DNA of 64,000 bases from Lingula anatina (lineage: Eukaryota; Brachiopoda; Lingulata; Lingulida; Lingulidae), in NCBI RefSeq assembly GCF_001039355.2, contig NW_019774369.1:319852-383851 (forward strand), read 5' to 3'. Numbering within the stretch: the stretch's first letter is position 1; every line of letters begins with the position of its first letter. The notes beneath the pieces were generated by a model. It had not been told where the DNA came from. It made no database searches and saw nothing but the letters and a program-made list of their open reading frames with translations. The translations under genes and the position numbers were made by a program. Shown here piece after piece: positions 38,971 through 52,545 of this stretch.

Positions 38971-40159
38971 GGGTGGGGTGTGTGGATCTGACCTTGTACA
39001 GCAATCTGGTTTTGTGCCATACTAGAAATGCAATTCCATTACTTATATATAAACTCAAACACACAGCACAATAGATATTAATAACTGACATTCAAAAATT
39101 AGCTATATAAACCAATCAATTAGATCACAATGCATTATAATACATGTAGGTAAACTGGGACCACTGTTAGAGCTCAATGCCAAAATTAAAGTCATAAAAA
39201 AATTTATCAAGTAAATGGCTAATTGTGTTAAGACAAATAAGATAAATAACATACAGATCTTTCATATTTGTGACCACAACAGACAGTGTATTTCTATGTA
39301 AAAATGGTATACTTTCCTATGCCTAAATGTATAAAAATATGACATATTTATGGTGAAAATATGTTCTACATGTACAAACACTGTTTGAGAAAAAAGACTG
39401 CTGATACAACATTACAACCATCACAGTGACCCTATAAACAGCATATCTTCACTTTTCCAAGAGGATATTCAATTTTCTTTAGAAAGTATACTAATAATAC
39501 TCAATATTATACCATTCATTAAAATAGGCACCCAATGTAGGTTTGTTTGATATTCCCGCAAGTCTAATTAATCTGAGTACAATGTAAAGGAAACAAAAAG
39601 ATAACTCACAACACATCTTATATATTTCAATCCTGGATAACTTGAATGATGACTTTGTAAACAATTTTTTTGATTAGTTTTGGGCTTCCAGGCATTAGAA
39701 TTTGATAAATTAGTTTTTCTATCATTAACTTTTTATCATTACAACATCAGGCATTATCACTGTCAGAAATGACAGAAGGGAATGTGGTGAGAAGACAAAA
39801 TTACATATAGTGACATCTAGTGTTAAAATTCCTTTCTCCACTGTGGTGATACCTACTGTTCCGTAATTGAGAAAAAGGCTGCCATTTGGTGTTTTTTAAT
39901 GGTGTATGTGCAGCCCTCTGGTGTTCTGTTAGAACTAGGGAACAGCGCAATACTGGTGCACATTTTGTGGTGGGGTTTGATAATAAAGATATTTATCAAA
40001 AGTTTCACATCTTTGCAAAGAACTCGATCAAAATGCCTCACTGGTACACATATTTGGTTATTTTCGTCTCCTCTTTTCTCTACATCCAGACCACAGCATT
40101 GACGATTCCCAATTCCTGATTTCCTTACATGCCTCCATCAAAGGGCATCCTTACAGACC

Positions 40160-40270
40160 TCAGCCTTGTTGTAGTACCCTGCCAAGCAAGGACATGGCAA
40201 GCTGTATCGAAAGGATGAAGAGGATGCTGGGAGCCACCAATCCGCAGCCTCGGCACTTGTCATATTCCTC
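40160..40270 (-). CDS. CACNA2D1/2-like: CACNA2D last exon, C-terminal anchor signal
   Basis: 111 bp ending in TGA (40160-40162). Encodes [15 protein letters not shown] and a hydrophobic tail [16 protein letters not shown], consistent with a GPI-attachment or membrane-anchor signal at the end of delta. Confidence 0.9.
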   Translation of the reverse strand, partial: EEYDKCRGCGLVAPSILFILSIQLAMSLLGRVLQQG

Positions 40271-41205
40271 CTGAATGAGATAAAGAGATTTATGAACATG
40301 TGACCCAAACTCATGACAAAATTCACGTAAGAGATAAAGTTCCTGATAACAAATCATAATAGAGAATAAAACATGAATCACCAAGACACACCATATTGAA
40401 ATTTCTAGATAAATTAATTCTTTTGCAATTTACAGGCCTAACACACACTATAGGACTTTGAGAAACAATTGTAAAGATAAATTTTTGTACTCACCCTATC
40501 ATCGAAGTCATAGCAACCCTGTGGGCGCAGCCGATACCTAGGTGACCGCGACGCTTCACACACACCAGGGCCACCTGCTGGCACGTCTGGGTCTAGAAAA
40601 ACAGAATTTACAGAATGTACAGGTGCTGCTTAAGAGTACAGGGTGAATTAATCAGACATTTAATTTTTGGTTAAATATGCCCATTTGCCACACTTTGACA
40701 TGGAGTTCAAGACTCGATATCAATTATTTAGCAAAGCTAATCAATCTGAAGCCAATTCTCACCAGTGAGCAATTCAATCAATTCTTATCAAATAAATCTG
40801 ATAAAAATTTTTTTATTTTGAGAACTCAAAACCACCATGTAAAGGATGCACAATTCATGTAAAATTCAATCAGTGGTTGGCAGCCCTACCTTCACGTGTG
40901 TCATATGGGCCTCTTTTGGGTTCTGGAGACAGGGGGTCACATTCTGGTCCACAGGGGGGCTCTGCTACCACAAGCAGAAGATTGGTGCCAGTAATCTTTT
41001 CCACAGAGTACTGCCTAGAATAAGAAATAAAGAAAGAATTCAAAATTTCTATTTAAAATGCTGCTACAAATGCAATGAATGAATGAATGATTGAAAGTTA
41101 AGTTTTAGAAACTTGTGTATTGAAATTGTGCATGCAGGCACACAGAAATGCTAGATCACTTAATCAGTCATGCCCATGCTCAGCCATAACCACAAAGGCA
41201 CATGT

Positions 41206-41259
<54 letters not shown>

Positions 41260-44200
41260 ACATACACAATATTTTGGACCATACCTTGTGCAGTTTTCAC
41301 AGACAAGTTCAGAATAAAGTGAGGTGACATCTGTGAAGTAGTATTGAACTTGCTCCGTAACGCAACTCTCATTCTTCTCGCTGCCACCATCTCCTGGGTC
41401 TTGTTGGGCATATGCTGGGAAGGGTATAGATTATAAAATGTTAGCAGCCAAAACCACAGTATAAGCTACATTAAACGACTGAATATCCATAAAATATATA
41501 AAAACAGTGGATTCAGTCCCGTCTCCTTTTTATAGATAATGCAAACTTAACTACTCTTTTCTCAACCTCAATAAAAAGAAAAATATAAAATCAATATAAC
41601 GTATATGACTGACAATATTCAGTGGGTCAAAATAATGAATAATATACAGAGAGAACATCCAATTAAATGATATGTAGATTATGAAAACACTGCAATTAAA
41701 AAGAACACTCACCAAAACTCTTTGCTGATTCAAATATCCAACTGAAAATAAAATGCACTCTATCTGAACACACTGCAGATTGACACATAAAACAAGGGTC
41801 GTTAAAGTCACTTAAATAAATTAGTGCATAATCGTAAAATTGTCATGATAAAGATACGTAATATTTATAATCCATTAATGAGATCATCATTTCTTTCTTA
41901 TCTCAAAATTATCTATTACCTTTATTTCAAATAATGTTTAAGTCTTACTTAAATCGAAGAATGAAAATGGTTTCCACTTTCTTGAAGGTATCAATCTAAA
42001 AGAGATTCTAATCTTTTATCTTTAAAAAAAACACAAATAACTCATATTATATGACAATATGTCACTAACTTACTTGTATAAGTTGAAATTCGAGTATGCC
42101 CTAAAACAGACATAATTAAGAAACATGAGCACCTTTCATGAAGAAAAATGAGTACAACACAATCAATTGAGATAAAGGTAGATATAAACAAAATGCCTTG
42201 AAAGTGCCTCAACACATCGCCTAAAAACCTTATAGGCCTTCATCAGAAATTACAATAATTTAAATTCATGGCACCAAAAAAAACTTCCATTAATTAAATA
42301 AAAATTGGTTCAAACTGGTGTCATGTCTTTACAATGCCATCTATGAATCTGTCAATTGTGTATTGGGAGTTCATTTGAAATAATCCTTAATCATTTCTAA
42401 ATGGTAAGAGCTTAAAGTGAAAGTGAAACTGACTCACCACATCACGCTGCTTGTCCACCATTTCACTGTCAGCATTTCAAACACTGGAATGCTGGGCTAT
42501 CAAGGCAAAGAAACAGTTGCAATAATGGTAATGATTCCTAACTTTTATATTCAGAACATCTTTACTTGTTCCAATATTTTTTTTCTCAAAACCAATGCTT
42601 TAATTTGTCAAAGTAATGTAATGTGAACTAACTTTTCTTTTTATCCACTTTTTATTTTCAATTTTGTGTTTTACTAATAATAAATAATCATTCTGGCAAA
42701 TAACATTAATCAAATTTGCTCAAATATATTGAGGGAATATATATAAAAACACATCATTTCATAAAATTTCTCTGATAAAAATAGATAAATGATACTGTGA
42801 CCGTGTGACATACGTAACTGGTTGTTCTTTGAATACTTCTACGTTGACCCTCGTGACTGCTAAGTACTTGCACATCTCTTGACATCTAATCTTATATCAT
42901 GTGACCTTTTGCTATATATAATCTGTGCACGCCAATTTCGAGCACTGAGACGGTGGAAAGGCTGAGACTTGTGGCTTGTGTTGGTGAGTTAGTTGCTCTA
43001 GTGTTTCATTTCTTTCTGTTCGTATTTCCTATCATATTTACTATTTTACTACAGAAGTGTTTTCCACTACTATTATTCATTTTTCTTTCAGCCTCAGATT
43101 ACAGACATCCTCTAGTTTATACTCCGTTTCAGTCATGTACAACCCCCTCTCGGACATTGGGGTGCGTATGAGTTAGCGCTGTGTCAATCTTTATACGTAT
43201 AATCTGGCATTTATCTATAGTAAGACTAGTATTTTTTTAATTTAACAAAAACATGTTAAATTGTCAGTATAGTTTTTTTTGACTGTATTGTAAATATCGC
43301 TATATATCTCTTTTAGGGTTTTGTTTTATATCATTTTATTGGTTTGAAAGTCAAAATAAATTTTGAACCAGCCCCACCAGTTGAGTTAATCATTCCCGGT
43401 AACAATACAAACACAAAACTGCCCTTGAACATTCATTTTTCAGAGCATATTTTTTTACATTCCAAATTAATGCAGCATGAAGATATTCAGGGAAAAATAT
43501 GTGAATTCCAATTGTTTTTTAGTGACTTACAATGAAGAATGATCTTGGTCCAGCACTTGTTTTAAGTTGCAGCTGTTTACACACACCCTGCCAGTCATAA
43601 TTCTGTACCCTAGAAAACAGGACATAAATCGCTTCAGTGAAAAAAAAATCCAATTCATAGAACGCTTATTGTCCCATTTTACTATTAGAACACCATTCCC
43701 AAATTCCACCTGTTTTTTTTCAAGCCTTCCAATTTCTGTGTAGAGATAAATAATTATTCTTGAAACTTATTTATTGTAAAAGTATTCACACTAATAAATC
43801 TATGACAATCCTCCCTTCATATTTAATATTTAACAGCTTAAATTAGGCTTTTTCTGACTAAGTCCCTTTTTTGCCAATTCATACTAGCCATGGTTCACCA
43901 CCCACCTGTTATAAACAGGACTAGATCCATTATAGAGTTCCATCATCAGGGCTGGCTCTGTTGCACCAAAAAAGCGTCCAATCTGGAATAAAATGGTTTC
44001 CACCATACATTATATAAATGTTATCACTATACAGTTATAAAAATTCTCTCAGTAATTCCAGGTTCTAACCAATTCAAGTGACATCCCTGTTGCTTTCACT
44101 TCAAAAATATCCTTTTTTTAAAATAAAACCAACAGATCAGCCCCATACACACATTTCACGAGTCCCTAAACAGTTGACTTGGTCTTCACCTTCCTTCTAA

Positions 44201-47200
44201 TTGGATGATATAGTCAGCATCCCTAAACTATTCTTTCTCCTGATTGGCAGACACGGTCAATGCTACTAACCTCATCTTTTTCCTGATTGGTTGACACAAT
44301 GAATGCTCCATCATCAATGAGATAACAGAAGAGGGTCAAAGAGAGATCAGAGCACTGTCCTTGGCTGGTATTGTTCATCAATTCAGTCAAGTATGTCTGG
44401 TGCATCTTGGCTCCAACCACTGGAAATTTGATTTTACGATCACCAGTTAAGGATGTATGAAGTTACTCTATTATTCCTTTTTTTTTTGCAGATTAGTTAG
44501 TTTCATAGTTAATTTTCTCTGATTACCAAAGATAAAATGATCTCAAAATTGTACAAAAAAGCAGAAACCATAATGACTGGCAATTCATTTCGTCACATAT
44601 TTATAAAATTAAGCCATGTAAATACAATTTATGTTAATTTGCATATTTTCACAGTTTTATTGATTTTCCAAAAATTTAGGAGCTATCCTTCATGAAAGGA
44701 ATCTCAGAATACTACTATTTAGAAAGACACTACAACAGCATAGGTATATAAGAAATGCTTGATAAAATGGATCACTGTCAGCACTGTCAAATTAAGCTGA
44801 AAATCCTGTGTGCGTGTTAGCATGTGTGTTTGTGTACGTATATGTGTGCATGTGCTGTTCCATGTGAGATTTGCATATAGGCATGTCTGTTTGTGCATCT
44901 GTACCAAAACATATCCGAGCATTTATATGCACAGGAATGAATAATTTTGTGTGTCTGACTGTGTACTTTTACGTGTGTATGTCTCCATGCATGCATATTG
45001 TTCTCTATGCAGTCTACAAACCTGCTGGTTTATAGGTATTGCCACCCTTTTCCGTCATGCTTATGGACTTCATGACACTGACCACTGGACCAGTGGTGTT
45101 GGGGTTATTGTCCTTCACTGAAAAGTGGTCAAAGTTGATTCAATTATTTGTGCATACTTTTGTGGCATTCTCTTTCACCCTTTATTGTACAACTAAATGC
45201 CATTTCTATTCCCTACACTTAAGTGACAGAACTTAGAAATAAATGACTTTGTTCTTTTTCTGGCTTCTAAGAGGGAAAAATCAATCAGTCTGATGATGAG
45301 CAAATACTCTAGAAAGGATTCTATTATAAACTCATACCCAGGGCTGTAATACTGATTCATAATGTTTTTTATTAAAACAGATCTGCATGCGACCTTACTA
45401 ACCAGCTTTGTAAGGCGCTGAGAAAAGCACATGGTCCTCATCAATTGCCCTCTTGTATTCCTGGTTCTCACGAGGGTTGGCCATATTCAGAAGCTGTTCT
45501 GTCATACTGAAGTGTTCAAGATATACAACAGTAACATATATACTTTATATGTACACCACAGTAAATTTTACTTAACTTATGAAAAACATTTACAAAAATC
45601 TACATTAAACAGAAGTCTTTTGATTCAGAGGAATTAATATTATATTCATCACTAAACAGCAGAATTCCTACTGAAATCATATTCACAGTATACTTCCACA
45701 TGAGACAAACTGCAATCTTGTGGTCAATTATGACCCACTTACTTATGAGGATAAAGCCTGGTCAGTCCACTGTTTGTGGAAACAAAGACAACCTCTGTGG
45801 CAGACCTAGAAAATAAGTTACTACCTCTTCAATATCTTAATCAGAATCTGAAGATCAGACAGCTTAATATTTGCAATTAACTAAAATATATAACAGCAGC
45901 ATTAATAATAATGATAATAATATCATTTTTGGAATTAACATTATGAATTTATTTTACATATTTCCTATCTTGTTTAAATTATTTTCAATGTAGCCAGAGT
46001 GAAAGTGCAATAAAATTTAGGATATCAAATTCCTCTGTCACAGCAATTTCTCAAAATCATCACTTGTCAACTTTTTATAATCATTCACAATTTTTCTCAA
46101 CTCTCAAAAAAGTTGAATTCAACTAAACAGAAAAATCTTCCCATTAAATTCTGAGGTATTTAAAGAAGGCAACATTTTGGGAAAATATGATTCATCAATT
46201 TAATTTCAATTGGGTTAAAATCACCACAAAGCTTACTTGTATGCCTGAGACAAGGCCTTCCAATGTTCAGTGACATTCTGGGTTGTCACGTAGTCCCACA
46301 GGAAGTGCTGGACAAGATGGTCGTTGCCTGGGAAGAATATTAAAACATGTTGTCAAAAATAACGCTTTACTTCATTTACTTTCTGTACAAGATGTTTCAA
46401 GAGTTTCACCACACTACACATGATTAAGGGATAAAGTTCACATTTTTTGTTATGCAGATTTAATATTTTCAATATGTAGGGAACTTCCTACTACATCAAA
46501 TTAATGTTGGAGATTTTATGCTATCGATGGTCATTAGGAATATCATGTGTGGCAAACTTCCCAAGAAACAGCCACTAGATGGCAGTCAAGTCATGACCAG
46601 GCATAACACAATTTTATGTGAATTGTAGGAAGGTTATGCATTGTTATTTCTTAAAATTGGAGGCTCAGATGATTTAAGTTGATGATGGTGAAATTGTTGA
46701 CCTACTAATTATAATCTTTGCCAGTCAAAACATAAATTTAACCAACTTTGTTGAAAAACCACTCACAAGAACTGCTCCCATTCACCATGTCCCTGACTGG
46801 GTTTGGAGGAAAGGTCTCCGTGTCATTGGTATTGTTATAATTGTCAACAACAATGTCCTTTGAGTTACAAATCCTGAAAACGTCCGATAATGATAATTAT
46901 ACAAATGCATAATCTGCATATTTAATTATCTGTATTAAAAACTGATAAAGAACTAATCTACAAAACAAAGACTTACTGTACTTCAGTGATATTAGTATAA
47001 CTCAAAGGATCTTTTTTCTATCAGAATACTACAATGGACTAGTGCAATGAAGTTAATACATAAAACTATTTGCTTGACATTCAATTGTCAAATGCATTTT
47101 ACAGAAAAGACTGAAAGTTTTTTGTACCATAAAGGGGCATGAACTCCCTGCTGCATTTGGTCTGCATCAGCAACAATTGGCTCCAATACTGAAACAGAAT

Positions 47201-50200
47201 ATATAGAAGTTATTGTGAGAAAGTGAGAAAGGCTGCCATTTGGAACCAAAATTCTTATGACAGTTGGTGACACAGTATATAGGTTTAGGACATGCCTTGT
47301 ACCTCATCACCAGGTGGCGCCCCTGGTGGTAGATGTTGACACCTGAACCAATGTTTTTATTGTTCACAGTATTTATCATAATATTCTGATAGTTCTGTAA
47401 CCAATTTTAACAATAACTTCTTAAAAGCACCAGTATTAACTTAAAGACAAAAAAATCTTGTCTACTTTAATTTAGGATAAATCTGAAGGTGTCCACTTAA
47501 ATAGAGTAAGTCAGTAACTTTAATAAAACAGCCGATTGATTCAACTTTGGCTTGGACAAATAAAATGTTTTATTTGATCAAGTCTTGGGTCAAATTACAA
47601 AGAAGTTCTTTTTTTTGCAACCAGGTGCAGGAATAATTTATCAGTACTCACAATGCTTAGCTTGTTATCCTGTGACCTCAGGATAAACTGTGGAATAATT
47701 TATCAGTACTCACATTGCTTAGCTTGATATCCTGTGACCTCAGGATAAACTATGGAATAATATATCAGTACTCACATTCCTTAGCTTGATATCCTGTGAC
47801 CTCAGGATAAACAGGAATAATATATTCAGTACTCACATTGCTTAGCTTGATATCCTGTGACCTCAGGATAAACTATGGAATAATATATTCAGTACTCACA
47901 TTGTTTAGCTTGATATCCTGTGACCTCAGGATAAACTATGGAATAATATATCAGTACTCACATTCCTCAGCTTGATATCCTGTGACCTCAGGATAAACTA
48001 TGGAATAATATAACAGTACTCACATTGCTTAGCTTGATATCCTGTGACCTCAGGATAAAGTGTGGAATAATTTATCAGTACTCACATTGCTTAGCTTGAT
48101 ATCCTGTGACCTCAGGATAAACTATGGAGTAATCTGGCATGACCAGCCCCAGGCTGAAGGTACTGTTGGGGATCCCTGTGTAGAAATATAGCCTGTTTTT
48201 CTCACTGGCGTACCTCTGGAAATAAAAAAAAAGCTCTCACTCATTTTCTGCATGTAGAAGCTCTCATTAAATTTTTTGCATATATATAATTAAAATTCAG
48301 TTAGGAGAACGAACACACGAACACACACACACACACACATATCAAAGTCTCAATGTCCCTTTAAAGCCCAGTATCTGTTTGTGGAGTAGTAAACATTTTG
48401 GAAGACTCACCAAATCTTTAGAAATGACAAATGTTTCTATGTTTGCATTCCCTGTCAGGTTGTTGATCATCATCTTTCTCAGCTGAAATAATTAAAATCA
48501 AAAAGATTACATAAAGCAAATATATCAAGGTGTAAGACATAATAATCTTTTCTGCTAGTGCATTTTGTTTTCCATTTCTAAATGCATNCAGTACTCACAT
48601 TGCTTAGCTTGATATCCTGTGACCTCAGGATAAACTATGGAATAATATATTCAGTACTCACATTGCTTAGCTTGATATCCTGTGACCTCAGGATAAACTA
48701 TGGAGTAATCTGGCATGACCAGCCCCAGGCTGAAGGTACTGTTGGGGATCCCCGTGTAGAAATATAGCCTGTTTTTCTCACTGGCGTACCTCTGGAAATA
48801 AAGAAAAGCTGACACTCATTTTTTGCATGTAGAAGCTCTCATTAATTTTTTGCATATATATAATTAAAATTCAGTTAGGAGAACGAACACACGAACACAT
48901 ACACACACACACACATATCAAAGTCTCAATGTCCCTTTAAAGCCCAGTATCTGTTTGTGGAGTAGTAAACATTTTGGAAAACTCACCAAATCTTTAGAAA
49001 TGACAAATGTTTCTATGTTTGCATTCCCTGTCAGGTTGTTGATCATCATCTTTCTCAGCTGAAATAATTAAAATCAAAAAGATTATATAAAGCAAATATA
49101 TCAAAGTGTAAGACATAACAATCTTTTCTGCTAGTGTGTTTTGTTTTCCATTTCTAAATGCATCTCTCTTTTAAACATCAATAATCGATACAACGTGAAC
49201 TTGCAAATAGCAAACACCCAGTTAAGTGTGAAATATTTATTTTTAAAAGGTTTATCACTTGAAAGACATTATTTTTGAGCTTAGCTGGTTGTTGTATCAT
49301 TTTGATTCAGATACAACCACAAAAACCACTAAAAATAACTGATTTATCATTTTTGAAAGAAGTTTTCATTGTTGTTTCATCATTATCTATCAAAAAAAGA
49401 CCTTAATTTTGAAAAGTCATATTCATGCCTTGTACCTGGATTTTCTAAAAATGCATTAGAAATTTACCAGGAAAATACTAATGCTATCTTAAATTATAAA
49501 TCCTTAATTACAAATCTTCATTATGACTACTGTAATAAATATCATGATGCAACAAATTGTGACCCTTTGAATAATAAATGTGACCCTTTACCTCAATCTT
49601 TGCAGGGTTCTCATGTTCAACTTCCAGGAAGTCCACATTGGGAGGATCTTTCAAGTAACCAAGCTGTGAAAATAAAATTAATTCAGTCAATCAGTTTTTC
49701 TATAAATCTTTTATATCATTTTTGGAAAAAATATTAAATTCAGTACTGTAACATGACAATATAATAATATTCTTTTATCCATTTAATTAAGAATCAATTT
49801 GTATACAATATTTCACCTTTTTGTATTATAATATCTTATCATATTGATCTTCTAAAACATCTTGATTTGTGCATTTTTGCTTTATACCATAAACCTTCTA
49901 CCATAGTCAAACTAAAAAGGAGTTAATACCTGCGCCTTGAGGTTTGGATGAAAGACTGTATAGCCATTCCAATTCATAGCAAAAGCATAGCCATTTGGAC
50001 CCAGCTGCAAAAGTTTATAAAATATAATGTTAAAAACTTATGCTACTTATAAACACTTACATGATAATATTTTATTTTATTTGTTAATTTTGTGGACTTT
50101 TTATCAATGAGTAATGTAGTCATTTATTTTCACCCAGTCAGGAAAGAACAGCTGAGAGTATTTCGCAAAAAATGATAATATTATTATAATATTTACATAC

Positions 50201-52494
50201 TAATTGTCATCACTTGAGCTGATGAATCAGCTTTAAGCCTTCAGAATTTTTTATTCATGATGGGAAAAGCTTATTCAAATCTGTACACAAGAGACAATGG
50301 TGGATAATCCTCCTTTGTACAAAATTGCTTAGAAAATATTATAAAATTCTATGCATTATGAGGTCATTTTGTACAACTCAGAACTCATTTCTTTTCTTAA
50401 TGGCTAGGGGACTAGACAGAATTTTTTTTATAGAAGTGGAGGTTTGTTGAATGGGTACGAGGAGCTATCTGACTACATCTTCAAGTATCTACCTTCTGCC
50501 ATGGAGTGCTGTTCTCCATTTCTGCAGTGGTCACATCCACACCCATTACACCAAGGATGGTCTGGTTATTCTGAAAAAAATTAAATAATAAATACAAAAT
50601 TAGGACAGGGAACATGGTAAGAACGCTCTCAAGTTTGCATTTTTAAGTCATTGTCTTCCTAGTAAATATTTACATATAATTTTTAGTACTCACTTTGACA
50701 GTCTGTCAAAACTTCACCTAAATACAAAATAATTTTATCTGCATACAGTTGAAATTATATACTTTTTTATCCAAGGGGTAAAAAATGCTACTTTTGAAAT
50801 CATTGCTGTGACATTAGCTATTCGGATAAGGCTTTATTTTAAAACTCCCCAAATATGAAATTAAATTTATTGTATTCTATTCTATTCTGTGCCACTAGAT
50901 GGCATCATGCAAGGTGTGTGGGAGGTTTGACAAGGCCACAACTTGTGCCACAATTCTCCCTTAATGTGGTGCATGATTTATTATGAGAACATTCTGTATA
51001 AAACCAAATCCTAATTTCAGTTTTACAAATTGTCCCCCTCCAATAAATAAATAAATAAACAAACAAACAAATAAATAAATAAAAATAAATAAATAAATAA
51101 TTCTATTTATGAACATTTGTACAAAATCCAGCAAGTTTTCATATCAATTAATGAAATCTATGTCTCTTACTGAGTCCGTGCTTCTGTTGTATACTGGTAA
51201 TGTCAGTGTTATCATCATCCCTAGACCCTGAAATACAGCAGACACAGAAGTCAGTGGAATGGTCAGATCACGGGACCAGGGGTCAGCTTCATGTAACTTT
51301 TATTCAGTGTAAATATTCAAAAAGTTAATACTGTACATAATAATAATGAAACAAATGTACAAAATTTAAAATTAATTTTCAAATGCCTATTACTTTAGAA
51401 TCAGAGTTAATTGTCCAAATCTATATAAATCTTATTACATACATTTGACATACATTACATAAGTACTAATCTAAAATAAAATTATTTCAACTTGGGAAAA
51501 CAATGGGGTGAATAAGGAGAAAAGGTATATTATGTTGGGTTATTAGGTGGCTAGGTTAGTAAAGATGAGGTGGAAGTTGACACAAAAAAGGGTTAACTTT
51601 AAAGCTGAACAACATCAAACATAAAATGCATTTAATTTGTTATACATCTTTCAGCCCGAATCCTCCCCTTAATAATTCAACTTCAATGAAAAAAGTTCTA
51701 GGCACCATTAAAATTATGAAAAAATTGTGCTTAATTGTTCATGAACTGAAGATTATAAATAAAAAAAGCCCATTTGTAATCTAAAGCACTAAAACATCAT
51801 ATAAAAATGCTTCACAATACTTCCATGCATTATACCAAAGTTGTAGCATATTACTTTTAAAGGTGCAAGACTGATAACTGTAACTACATAAACATAAAAA
51901 CTGATATTCCTCCAAAAACTGTTCATTACTACTGCATGTTGTGGAAAAATCAAAACAACATCAACATCATCCAAGATAGTTGAGTGTCCAGATGCACCCC
52001 AAGTTTCTAAGGTTGCTGGCAACTCATCTCTCTCACCAGCACACCTCTGCCTTAGAGAGGCAAGTTTCCAGTGACCTTTGAGATTCAGGCATTTGAGGGG
52101 TGGGGGGAGTAAATGAACAGAATGACTTGTATCTCAAGTATTTAAATGGATTTATAATGTCACACACACACAAACACACACATACATGCATTTATAAACA
52201 TACATAAATATGATGTTGACTCCATAAAAAAATATCATCCCAAGTTTCAGAATTATAGATAGGATCAAACATGCAACAAAAGAAAAGAAAGCATTTTCTT
52301 CATTCTCAACAGACCATTTCTTTAGTAAAATTCAATCAATTTCTGAATTCAGTTTTTCTTATGAAAATGCAGATTTCTTCCTAAAAGAGAAAATTTTCTC
52401 GTACCATATAGACCACACCCCGATTCCTGTCATTAGCATAGCCACGTTGTTTCCAGAAAACACAAGCTTAATCGAGATAAGTGCCAGTAGTATG

Positions 52495-52545
<51 letters not shown>

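Larger units (their letters stand above)
35700..46873. repeat. 11-kb duplicated block, copy 2
   Basis: Partner of 24673-35487. This copy is continuous with the upstream exons of the gene, so it is taken as the main copy. Its 3' flank (35700-40159) shows no gene. Confidence 0.85.

Noticed and set aside
42953-43171. Hydrophobic plus-strand frame
   Set aside because: Lies entirely within the solo LTR and is absent from copy 1.
48411-49058. Repeated exon pair as a second mutually exclusive cassette
   Set aside because: Products are identical and the N at 48588 lies between them; unmerged contig ends explain it.
49369-49737. 122-codon plus-strand frame
   Set aside because: It is antisense to the alpha2delta exon 49592-49663 and has no family match.
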